Assembly (NCBI RefSeq): GCF_001949145.1
Contig: NW_019091362.1
Span: 1,562,301 to 1,590,189, forward strand
Length of the DNA stretch: 27,889 nucleotides
Direction: 5' to 3'
From: Acanthaster planci
Taxonomy: Eukaryota; Echinodermata; Asteroidea; Valvatida; Acanthasteridae
Below, one piece after another: positions 16,387-26,604 of this stretch. The notes below the pieces were generated by a model. It saw only the letters and a program-made list of their open reading frames with translations. It did not search any database and was not told the origin of the DNA. A program made the translations under genes and the position numbers. The number at the start of each line of letters is the position of its first letter. Position 1 is the first letter of the stretch.

Positions 16387-18803
16387 GCCCCACCGCATTT
16401 CCTCCTCATTTTTCTTTTCCTCCCTTGTAATTTTTCTGTAAAATGTCTGGAGTTTCTGTAAAAAGGAATGTTCAATACCCATTTGTAGTCAACAGCTCGA
16501 ACAGCCAAAATTGGTTGTTTGCCGCGGCCAGTATTTCAGTTCTGACAGAGATACAGACGGTTCTTAGGAACACGGGTCTCACAAATCATCTCCAGCCTCC
16601 CTGCCTCAGGCAGCATTTTGTCCTATGCATGCTTAGGTCTTGAGAAACCCCAAACTTGATGGATGTGCTGCAGAAGGCCACTTAAATTTTTCATTTTTAT
16701 TAAACAAATTCTTTAGTAAAAGTTTTTGCTTTCCACTTGTATTAAATGTCATTCCCTTGCTTCTCCAGTGTCAAAACTTTTCTTTTTGGGGGTTCTAAAT
16801 GAGGACCACAGTCCTCAATATCAAACTTTTGTGTATTAGTTTTTCCAGTGACCAGTATGGACGCATAGTAAAGCTCCATTAGATTTGCATTTTTGACAAA
16901 TAAAATTCTTTATTGTCTCATGCATTTTGTAAAGACCTCCCTTCACAAGTTGTTGTTTATTTCATCTAAACTGTAATTGCATTTCTTTTGAACTTGTGCC
17001 TTTTAAACTCAACCACCAATTCCTCTACAATCCATTTCGGTTTTTCCCCTAAACTGATGAAATAAATACAGCCGTTAAATAGCCCCTCCTGCATCCTATT
17101 ATTGAAAGATTTTTAATAAAGGAAACCTCTTCAAAAAATATAAATGCGATGTGGATTTATACTGGCACCTGAAGTTCCTCAAGCAGTTCTGTTGACTCAC
17201 CAGACTGGGCAAAGTTTTTTTTTTTACTTTTGTACATAATCAGATGTATTTTCCCCTGTTTGGCAGTGACTTGAACGAGAATGTTATGAGGACCAGTTAA
17301 GATTGTTCTTATTTCTTCCATTCTTGTAATGCCTTGAAATCGGGCACAGTTCAGTTATAAGTTCCATTTGGACACCATGGTGACCTCTGGCACAATTTCT
17401 GATTGGCTTGATTTGTTCCATTCAAGCTTCATCCATGTACATGTACATGCATTTTAGACGTGCCTATTCTCCTGTGAACATAGTACATTGATTGAAAAGT
17501 TCATGTAAATGGTGTAACAACACAGAGCTGCGAGCAGTTTGGAAAGTGTCCCTCAAAAGGACAAACAGTTATTCGGGGGTGTGTTTTATGAAAGAACTTT
17601 TGATGATGCGTACCATGCTCCACTGCCTTCGTACATGTACATGTTCTAGGAACAGGATTCCATGCTGACCTTTTGACGTTCTTGTTCTAATGCAGCCTAT
17701 TATTCTCTCTATTTTGGGAAACCTTGGGAGATGCAACTTCAACTTGTAAACAACCCCATATCCCCCTCCCCAGCAGATCCACCTGCGCTTTGTTGTACAG
17801 TAATGAAGAATGGACTTACCACAAATAAGAGACACTTAAACCCTGACGGTCCCAAATCCTCCAATTTCAGTATGAGTTACATATACCGAAGGGTGTAGGT
17901 TAAATTAAATCATTTTTACACTATCGATACATGAGTGCATTGCTCAACATTGGTTGCATTTAAAAAACAATGTACATGTGCTTTGCCCATTTGCAAAATT
18001 TCGGACAACGTGGCAAATATTCCTAACCATAACCAGTTTTAGTAATCACTACACAGTGTTTTTTAATGCACTTCACATATTTGTGAGTTCTGGCATATCT
18101 GTCGAAGTGATCTTCTAGAGTTACCTGATATTTTTCCATTGTGCGAGTTGGTTGGGTGTGAGTTGATGTTCACATGAATAGGTTTCTACTTGGCCTGTTG
18201 AGTAGAGAGACAATTGTCTCTTAAAACAGCAAGGTTGCCAGAACCAACTTCATTACTTTTCATGTAATAGCCGTATTATAAAAGGACTAGAAGAATACAT
18301 GCCAAAAGAATTCAAAAGATTGAGACCCTGGGAAGGTGAGCTCTTGGCAACAGTTGTGGTATCACACTTCTCGTTATATACATGCATAGGTTATGCATCA
18401 AGGTAGAATTGGAGAGCAGGGGCTTTGTATCGCCAGGATAGGCTCTAGTAAACTTTTTGTGCATCATTTCAATTAAATTAAAATGACAAAGAAAAGCTCG
18501 AAGGCGCCAGTAGTGCATAACCTTTTTTATAAAAGAGTCCACTTTAGGTTAAATATCCAAACTAGACAGTTGGATGACGACATACAGCAATCCAATTTAT
18601 ATTTTCTAAACTAATACATAACCAGTGTATTCAACCTTATTTTACATATATCCCCAGTGTAGCAAGCAAGAAGGTAAAAACAAAATTCTGAGAAGTGATT
18701 GCATTTGTATGAAACAAGCACAGAATAAAACACATTTTCTAATGGCATGACCCTGATGTCTTGGCAAGTATGTCCAGAACTGGTCGAGTTGAAGCATTTC
18801 TTT
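16387..18803. other. NOP58 3' UTR and convergent intergenic region
   Basis: The first several hundred bases are AT-rich NOP58 3' UTR, with AATAAA at 16899, 17061 and 17115. Beyond about 17.2 kb I see no gene with family-level or splice support on either strand. If the minus-strand small gene at 18.8-19.9 kb is real, its 3' UTR must also lie here, tail to tail with NOP58. ATTAAA on the minus strand at 18062-18067 is a possible signal for it. Confidence 0.6.
16899..17120 (+). promoter_or_regulatory. Candidate NOP58 polyadenylation signals
   Basis: AATAAA occurs at 16899-16904, 17061-17066 and 17115-17120, that is 513, 675 and 729 bases past the stop codon. The first is followed by T-rich sequence, and any of them could define the 3' end. 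Alternative 3' ends are plausible. Confidence 0.55.
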
Positions 18804-18823
18804 TCACGGTGAGACTTTGTTTT
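18804..18823 (-). CDS. Possible last exon of small membrane protein gene
   Basis: On the minus strand a strong acceptor (pyrimidine run then TTTTTGCAG, just above 18823) is followed by a few codons and TGA at 18806-18804. Joined to the exon ending at 19264, the frame reads on as KNKVSP and stop, making a 99-residue protein. The acceptor is convincing, but the short tail cannot be verified and other exons are possible. Confidence 0.28.
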
Positions 18824-19263
18824 CTGCAAAAATGAGAAAACGGACATCTTGTCAAGTGCATGTATTTACTATTTGATCCACGGTTGTGGTTTATTTGTAT
18901 GAATTGTTCATAAGTATGAATTGAAATGTTTACTGAAGAAATTTAATGTGAAACAAGATATTCATGAGGCTAATGGGTAAGGAATATTCTCAAACCTGCG
19001 TGCGACACCATCATTGGTTGACAACTTGTCTTCGTCAGTGTCAAGTCTGTTAAAACCAATGTTTGAAACAGCCCCCCCCCACATCTTATGCAAAAGCTTT
19101 TAAAATGTCACCACAGACGTACGTGTACTGGTTTGACCATTTGATTTCTTCAAATTGGAGTGCATGTACATTGTAGTTTTTTACCCTCTTGTTTTCAAGC
19201 AATATTTTGCTTAATCACACGCGACTAGTTATAAATGAAATAAGATATTCTTTAAACACTTAC

Positions 19264-19393
19264 TTGCACTTATGGCCACAACTATTGCAATGAATGCCCC
19301 TAGAATGACGCCACCGACCACCAGACCAAGTAAAAGCCCGTAGAGCTTCCTTTTAGCAATGTTGAAGTATACATTTCTTCCCGGTTCGTAATC
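19264..19393 (-). CDS. Exon encoding a transmembrane helix, unknown small protein
   Basis: The minus strand shows an acceptor (pyrimidine-rich, ending GTTCAAG, above 19393), then 130 open bases to the strong donor GCAA|GTAAGT (19263). The peptide begins DYEPGRNVYFNIAKRK and continues LYGLLLGLVVGGVILGAFIA, then IVVAISA. This is a classic hydrophobic membrane span of about 25 residues, rich in small residues and preceded by basic residues. Phase 0 at the 5' end matches the donor of the upstream exon (19769). The join creates RPPDYEPG, which contains a PPxY motif of the type bound by WW domains (NEDD4-like ligases). I do not recognise the family. The protein looks like a single-pass membrane protein with a cytosolic N-terminus; that topology is inferred. 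Confidence 0.58.
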
Positions 19394-19768
19394 CTTGAAC
19401 AAAGACGATGAAAAGAATGCTAATTCGAAACCGCGGAGACAACAAAATCTTTGAGACTTTATGAATAACGCCTGCAGGTGGACTTGCTCTCCACATCTGA
19501 GTATCCTGTGAGGAAGTTGATAGATTCTGAGGGGTTTTTACCCCCCCCCCCAAAAAAAGTAATGAAATAATCTTGCCTTATACTTTTTCCAGTGGATGGA
19601 ATAAATATTTCCGATATTTATGGATCGAATCAGCCTCACTACTTGGTGTCACTTTACAATCAAGTTCAGAGGGCCAACACGAAATACAAGGGAAAGCGTC
19701 ATTTTCAAGTGAACAAAAAAATGTACATCGACAGAATAAGATTAAAGATTGGGAAATGGTTGTCTCAC

Positions 19769-19918
19769 CGGCGGTCGTAACTCCGGTTCCATCTCGTACC
19801 TGGAGGCAGCATGCAGGGAGGGATTGTACGGGTGTATTCTGACCGAGTCCGGTGTCTTCCCTTTCAAACTCGCTAAATCCACCGCTCCTTTAGTGAGAGT
19901 CGGTTTGGCAGCCGTCAT
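19769..19918 (-). CDS. First coding exon, unknown small membrane protein
   Basis: An ATG at 19918 (minus strand) opens 50 codons ending exactly at a good donor, CCG|GTGAGA (19768). The peptide begins MTAAKPTLTKGAVDLASLKG, continues KTPDSVRIHPYNPSLHAASR and ends YEMEPELRPP. It is hydrophilic and proline-rich, with no signal peptide. Codon choice is mixed and protein-like. It joins in phase to the membrane-span exon 375 bp downstream. Overlapping plus-strand frames exist but lack splice support. Family unknown; I call it from frame, donor, phase and the following hydrophobic exon. Confidence 0.55.
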
Positions 19919-21323
19919 GATAGCATTAATGATTTAATCCCCCTCAAATGTGGGTCCAATATTTTGTTGTCCTCCAGAAGAACCGAAATGCTGGCTTAGA
20001 ATTTTGTGTAACCTCGGAGGGCTACCACTAGTCTACTGTGTCGAGTCAGGGCTTTGAAAGCACCGCAAGGAAGCTACATCGTGTATTTGAACACATTTTT
20101 GCGTATTTTGCCACACATTACAATCTCTTCAGCTAAATATCTCTTTAACGATGACTCGGCTGGTCTCTGGTTTCTCCTCAAACGTGACTGCAAATGTTTA
20201 CCTCGACGCAAAATATTGGAAATATCTCCACACCCTTGCGTCAATGGTTGCCAACGTCAACGTCAGAGAGAAGCTCTGAAAATGATGGGCGGGATTTGTA
20301 ATGCTTTGTGAATAAATTCCCCGAGGTCCAGATACTCGTCATGCGTTTGGTAGCATTTTGTCGTCTGCTTTACCCCGCTTGTTACTGCTACATATCCAGA
20401 GAATAAGGCCTTCGTAGTTCAGTGCAGATGTCGAGCCGACCCTGTGACATTAACCAAAGAGGAATGAGCCTATTCCCTGCAATAGCAATGCAGGTCGTAC
20501 TCGATAATCGCACAAAGACTCAAACAAAAAGCCCACAGAAATCCGGCCTTGACGCAAACGCATTGGCCTTTTAACGTACACGCTGCTAAGGCAACCTTCG
20601 ACTACTAGTATCAGAGAGCCTGCATGCGGTTATTCATTAGCACCTGTAACTGTGCATTTTTTTTCTGTATAAACACCATCTGTTCATGGTTCATTAATGT
20701 GATAATGCACTTCGGAATCAGAGTAGACTTACCTTTCCGACCGATCGGAATGGGAGGACAGCTAGTAGAGAAAGCGGGTTGCTGAAAGTTACACGTCGAT
20801 CTGCTTCCTCAGAAAACTATTTTGAAATTTTCAGTCACGCCTGCTTGGTATTCCTATCACAATCATAACTACAAGAAAGTCGTGCAATGTAGGCTACGGT
20901 GTTAGTACTGGTATCCAATTAGCTGAAAGGGGCCAGTTATAGACATGTTGCCCGTTTTTTGCAATTTAAAAGTGCCAGATTATCAGAAACCGCACTTACC
21001 ACTTTTGTGAGGTTTCTTTGCGGGTGAAACAAATTTGACAGTCGTTCAGATAACAATATTCCATCTCCGGACTCAAGAACAGGATTATAATATGGATCAA
21101 ATCACGATGAGGCGTTGATGTCTGAACCTAATTTGCATCAGCTTAAATTTACCTTAAATCAAAATTTAACAAGAAACAATATGTCTTAAATGTGTGAATT
21201 AAGTCGACAAACACAATTTGTCCAGTATGTTTATGAACGATTGTAGCAAGTTGCCTAGCCTTAAACTAGAATAGGGCTGCTTTGCCCAGAAATAGAGGGT
21301 TAGGTTTTGGCAGACTTAATTAT

Positions 21324-21376
21324 ATTAATAATAATAATGAGAATATATAATGCGCCAAATCCGTCACAAGTGACGG
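21324..21376 (-). repeat. Retroposon-like 3' tail and palindrome
   Basis: Read on the minus strand, CCGTCACTTGTGACGG is followed by a GGCGCATTATATATTCTC-like stretch and then an (ATT)n run. GGCGC-plus-(ATT)n endings are common at the 3' ends of non-LTR retroposons and SINE-like repeats in marine animals. The call rests on pattern resemblance only. Confidence 0.35.
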
Positions 21377-22422
21377 TCGATCGAGGCGCAAAATACTTTT
21401 ACGAAACAAAATACACATGGGCATATATGCATCAAAAACAATATGACAGTTACTGACAGTTACTTATGTCGAAAGCAATATAAAAATAAAGAAAAAATAA
21501 TCCACCTGGGATTCTACGCAGTTCCGTTTCTTTAATTAATCAAATAAATCAATTACAATAAATAGTTACTTACTCGCATTTCTTATGACCTTGCATCTCA
21601 ACAACTGGCTTCACTTCGTGGCGCGCGCTCACGGGAAATCGGGTCACCGATCGCCCGACCAAAAGAGGGAAAAAAACAAGCAAACAAAACAATACCAACA
21701 ACTACACCCTACACACCAAGTAGACAAATGAATGGGTTTGTATATGCACTAATTTTAAAAATGCAACTTTGCTAACTTGAACTACCCCCCCCCTCCGCCG
21801 GGGTGGATGATGCTTCTGGTAAATTGGAATTGTTCCATCAAAGTCCCACTTCGTGCTTTAGCACATCACAATCGGTTGCAGGCCAGTAAATAGGCCGAAA
21901 ACTGCTTGCGCGAGCCAAATGTAGGCACTCAAATTCCCCAGGAAATAGAGCATTTTGTGGCCCATGAACTTGAAGATTTGTAGAAAAGACAGGTTTAGGC
22001 CTAGGTGGGCAAAGAAAAAACAGCTTGTGTCTCAGTAAAATGTGGAAGAAATCGGTGCCTGAAAACGGTTTATTTTTCCGAGAAGTGTAGGCATCGATAT
22101 TTCAAAATGGTGAGGGGCTTCATGACTGCATTTTACGGGTGACCTGCCGTGGAAATTTCTTAAAAAGTCATCGGTTAATATATGGAAATTTGAACAGTAA
22201 ATGAAAAATCATAAACTGGGCTTTAATTTAATTTACATGATCTCGAACGTCTTAGAAACTCATGAGTATTTTTCCTGATTTTTTAAAGTTCAGATATTTA
22301 TCACTATTGGCTATTTTGGCAGTTTTTACTGGCCTGCAACGCCTGCACAACATGTGAAATCAAAATACAAATTAAAGCGCCCTCAAGCGGATCTCTCTCA
22401 GCCGTCCCATCATGCAGTGGAA

Positions 22423-22435
22423 TTCGCGCCATTGT
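22423..22435 (+). promoter_or_regulatory. Candidate EZH2 promoter motifs (E2F-like, YY1-like)
   Basis: TTCGCGCC (22423-22430) fits the E2F core and runs into CGCCATTGT (22427-22435), close to the YY1 consensus. About 60 bp downstream, CCAAAG|GTGAGG and the overlapping GGTGAG|GTAAGA form possible donors at 22491 or 22497 for a non-coding first exon. EZH2 is a known E2F-responsive gene and usually has a non-coding first exon. The link to the coding exon 4 kb away is an inference. Confidence 0.3.
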
Positions 22436-25400
22436 AGTTTTTGTTGAAAGAGTGCCCTTCCTTTTCGGATAGATTTTGATATTTTCCAAAGGTGAGGTAA
22501 GACAATTCTATCAGTTCACGAGGGCGATTTGAAGTTGGAGGTTTTATTATAAGTAGTACTGAAAATTTTACCACAAAAAGGAAAATTTGTCAGACAAAAC
22601 AGCGTTCTTATTTGACCTCCAGGTCTCCCATGCATAGCCAGCACGCGTGTACGTGTATGGCGATTAATATTGGCGGCGAGCACACAGGCATGACATATCG
22701 TGGCCACCTGACCAGGTCATGGAGAAAGGACACAGGAGTTGCAACTTAGGCACTTAAGTGTTCAATGATGGTCGCTGCCGGGTCAGACGAATAATAGAAG
22801 ACATTCAAAAAAATTCCTGATTACTGCCTGCATCTTAGCTTAGCCGGACAAGCGAGGCCAGTAATATTTCCTAGCAACATGAGAAGTTGTAGTTTTTTGC
22901 TTGCAGTTAAATAAAAATTATCGCTGTGACCAGGAAAGAGAGAGAGAAAAATCCCTGATATTAGACCTTCTTTTGCAATCATAAATAAACTTTTTAAATT
23001 TTGGTACACTGTTCCACTATCCATGCAAAGTTTGTAATTTTATTCTCCTCCGTCCAATACATCAGTGTTCAAAGCATTGGTATGAATTTGGCTAAGACTG
23101 GCCAACAAAATGTTCACTACTACTGGAAAGTTTAGTTCATTCGGAACAAAATGCGCTATTTCATCACAGGGAGTGATTGTGAAATCTCATAAAATACGCT
23201 TTTGTACTAATGACATAATAAAAGTGATTCAAACAAAACACAAAATCTTGTAAACAACCGGGCTATTTATTCCCAAAACAACTCCAGAAGAAAGGGCTCA
23301 TTAAGGGCAATGACTGCACATATACATGTAGATTTAGGGCACACGGTATAATGCAAGCAACTGTGCAAGCATTAAATTTGATGTTGTCATGAGATCCTAC
23401 CAGGTACCAACAAAGGTATGAATATTCAATGTCCTATACCTCAGTACACGAAGTTTTAAGGATGCAGACTACCAGCAAAAAATTGCTGCGGCAATCATAG
23501 GGTACAAAGGGATTTTGTGGTTATGAAACAGTTGATGCGTAGCAAGCATTCGCTGCGCTCTGGCTATGGACATACCAGGCATGCCAGAAAGCGGTAATTG
23601 GCCAGATGTTACAGCCAGGACAGTTTAAACTCCTTCTGTGTCCTTCCTCTATGATCAGGTTGAGGGACCAAGGCCTTCGCTCAATTTAGCGACATCGATA
23701 GAATCAGCTGCATACTTCACCTTAGGCCATGACAATGAAAGTTTTAGATTTGCGCCTGGCATGCCCTGAACATTTTGGAACAGCTTGTTGCTTTTTTCAT
23801 TTATTCATTTGGCTCTAGGCAGCTAGGTGCGGCCTACTTCAAGAATTCAAAGTCATTACTCCATGTGACTTTGAGCGCACTTTGTTTACATGGTACGGTG
23901 TCACTGTGGGGTTTTGAAAAATGCTCTGCTAGGGTCAGGTAGTTGTAGATGAGGAAACCTTCGTTTGCGCTTTCTAGTGCAAATCTACCCCTAATCTAGT
24001 TCTACCTACCGGTATATTGAACACCCTTGTGTATTTTGTAGAATTTAACCTACTTCTGGGAAATCTGTGGTCAGGGAACCTTACTAATCATATCAGCATC
24101 GTGACATGCCTTGTACATAAATCAGTCTGGCAACCATACCTTCAAAATATTGCCCATTGCTAAAATATGGTGGGGACGTGTGAAACTACATGTAGACTTA
24201 TTGACAACTGGCGATATACTACTGTACAAACCAATGGCACTTTTGTTTTGTAAGATGTTTGAAACTTGTTAAAATCATCTGAAAACTGTGCTTGTGGATT
24301 TCATCAAGGGTTTCCTGGAAGGAAGGATTGTGTCAGAATAAAACCCTAGGATTCCTAAACTATTTTTAATATATATATTTAATCCACATTTGTGGAATTT
24401 TTTTGTTCAAAGTGAATTGCGCAAATTTTGTACACTCTTACGGTGTGCTTGGCAACAACGGTTGCAAATCGTATCCAAAACTACATTTTAAGTAACATTT
24501 GAAGTGTTATTATGCCCAATCTATACTTGTTATGTACAAGAAATAGCCAATTGCAAAGCGGATGAAGATGGCGTTTTCTGGCACCTGGATGAAAGCTACC
24601 ATGATGCCGTGGAGAAGTAATGACATTTCTAAATACGAATTGGTGGCGGATCTCATTTGTGGAGATCTTTCTCTATATTCTAAACTAAACTCTAAAGGGA
24701 AGAGGGGAGATAAAACAACAGTTTAATTAACATTAATTATAATGCCATTAATTACTGAAAAATAGCCAGCGGTTACACAAGTAATAACAATCATGTTGAC
24801 TAGATCTTTTTTTTCATTGCTCACATAAAGTTGATCTTTCCTTGATGGATGGCCCTGTTCTAGTAGTGACAGAATCTTTCTTTTGTTTTATTCATCTGTA
24901 TAGAACAATATATTTTAGTTCGTTTGATGCTAAATCTTTGAGTTAATTTCAACATGATATTCCAGGTATTTAATGAGTTGTGAAATGACTAGTCCTAAAA
25001 GACTTCAATTTGGGTCACAATTTTCTGATATAATATGTAGGCCCAGGACGCTTAGACAGGAATTCCCCCCCAAAATTCAAAACTTTATTGGTATATATCT
25101 GACTGAGCTGATTCTTGCATTGTTTTATTGCATTTGTGAAGCTCTTTCCAATGACAACTGCTTTATTTTCGTGACTCACACTTGAACATTTCATTTCGCA
25201 TACCTATTCTGGTGCTTGGATTTCCCTTGCACAGACAAGCCACCATCACTGGGAGACATCTGGTAATTTTTTTTTTCAAATGTAGGGTTACAGTGGGCTT
25301 AAGGATATGAAAGCCCAATCTCTGAAGGATATATCAGTGTGAGTTAAAATGTACATACTTTTGTCTTTTGGAAGGACTGTAAGGCTTCAAAGTTTGTGAC

Positions 25401-26269
25401 ACTTCTGTTGTTAGGATTTCAGGTATTAACCTCCTGCATTCAAGTAGGGCTGTGATGGTGACAGTATAAAGACAGGTGTCAAAAAGCCATGGCTCTCAGA
25501 CAAACCCAATACTTTCATCGATCTAAATCTTCAATAAAATGGCAATGATTTTTCGGATTGAGACTGCTTATGCTCCCTATCATCTACATGTAATAGCAGT
25601 ATTCCTTTCAGCCATGTTAGACCATGTCTGACAATGTCTGACCATTTGCAGTGTTTGAATACTGCCGAATGACCAGGCAGTAGGCATGCCTTGGGTTGGG
25701 AGGAATGTAACATTCTGACTCCACTTCAGTGGTTGTGTACGAAGTCTACGGGTAGTCAAAAAAGGTATGAATATTTCCAAACACAATTGCGACGTATCTT
25801 TCAGTCCCATGCTCATTTCTTTTCACCAATGCCTGATGTTTATTGAGATGATCGTAGGTCTTGTGAAAAAAGTGGAGGCAGGATGCGACATTCTTTCCAT
25901 TGGGCCAGTGGCCTACATGCACATGTACATTTTGGATATTGGCTCAGCCAGTCTCAAAGGTGAAGGATATCTTGGTTTCATTGTGTGACTGCACTGTATT
26001 TTGTAGGGATAGATAATCCTGCACTGGGAAGTGCAATGTCAAGTGTCCCATTGATAGCAAGGCGCAGTCGTGTGATGAAAACAAGATAGCACTATACCCC
26101 AACCTTTGAAAATGGTCGAGGCAATATTTAGAGGTCAGCCATTGACCCAACATATGGTTATCGTCGTGTCAGAAGTGTGAGGTTGATGAGTAAAAGCTCT
26201 GAGTTTTCAAAAATTTGCTGGTCCAACGTATAAAAACTGTTGGAAGTAAAAAAAAAACAAGTGACTTAC

Positions 26270-26391
26270 CAAACAAGTAGGACTACTACAATTACAGAAT
26301 TGCCTAGGAATCCGTCCTGATACTGAAAAGTACCACTTTGTGGATTGATGTACTCGTCTGATGGTTTCTCGTTGTCCTTCTTGTTGTCCAT
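26270..26391 (-). CDS. First coding exon of a second small membrane protein, divergent to EZH2
   Basis: On the minus strand, an ATG at 26391 in good context (AGCATGG) starts 40 codons plus two bases, ending at the strong donor TTG|GTAAGTCAC. The peptide begins MDNKKDNEKPSDEYINPQSG, continues TFQYQDGFLGN and enters a hydrophobic run, SVIVVVLLV, that is cut by the splice. Three more in-frame ATGs lie upstream (26397, 26403, 26424) before an in-frame stop, but the 26391 start has the best context and a natural hydrophilic N-terminus. The remaining exons must lie at lower coordinates; I could not place them. The family is not recognised. The start codons of this gene and EZH2 are 60 bp apart. Confidence 0.55.
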
Positions 26392-26451
26392 GCTCATTAA
26401 CATTTGACCTTTTTGAATTAGCATTCTTTGCCCTAGAGAAGCCAATCAGAG

Positions 26452-26604
26452 ATGGCATCAATCAGTCCGCCTGGCACACGGTCATCCACGTCTACCCCTG
26501 ACAGAACCGCCAGCAAGCCACCCTTTGACCTCAAACGGAAGGTCAAATCGGAGTACATGAGGTTGCGCCAGCTCAAAAGGTTCAAGAGAGCAGATACTGT
26601 CAGA
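26452..26604 (+). CDS. EZH2: EZH2 / Enhancer of zeste, first coding exon
   Basis: An ATG at 26452 opens 51 codons ending at AGA|GTAAGC. The peptide begins MASISPPGTRSSTSTPDRT and carries [20 protein letters not shown] followed by DTVR. Human EZH2 reads [23 protein letters not shown] at the same place, also ending at an exon boundary. This is the SANT1-binding helix that precedes the EED-binding segment. EZH2 is the H3K27 methyltransferase of PRC2; its SET domain is outside the window. Vertebrate EZH1 is similar here, but invertebrates normally have a single gene. CCCTAG before 26437 looks like an acceptor, so a non-coding exon probably lies upstream. Confidence 0.92.

Larger units (their letters stand above)
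19919..26269. other. Mostly non-coding region between small genes and EZH2
   Basis: I see no gene with convincing splice or family support in these 6.35 kb. Contents worth naming: a GC-box-like GGGCGGG near 20288 that may belong to the promoter of the minus-strand gene; a retroposon-like tail at 21324-21376; a C-run at 21786; a candidate EZH2 promoter with E2F- and YY1-like motifs at 22423-22435; and a short coding-like island at 24546-24620. Part of it is probably EZH2 5' non-coding exon and intron. Confidence 0.5.

Noticed and set aside
16191-16508. Minus-strand frame rich in phenylalanine
   Set aside because: The phenylalanine run is the complement of the lysine codons of NOP58 exon 14.
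17440-17645. Repeated ACATGTACATG palindromes
   Set aside because: Simple self-complementary motif that recurs across the window; no evidence of a specific function.
17569-17835. 88-codon minus-strand frame
   Set aside because: No family resemblance and no phase-compatible splice sites linking it to the small membrane gene.
19541-19551. Poly-C runs (also near 19073 and 21786)
   Set aside because: Isolated homopolymers without inverted partners or element ends; treated as simple sequence.
19592-19780. Plus-strand open frame of 62 codons after a TTTTTCCAG acceptor-like site
   Set aside because: It partly overlaps the minus-strand exon at 19769-19918 and has no partner exon or known family. 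It is protein-like enough to recheck with RNA data.
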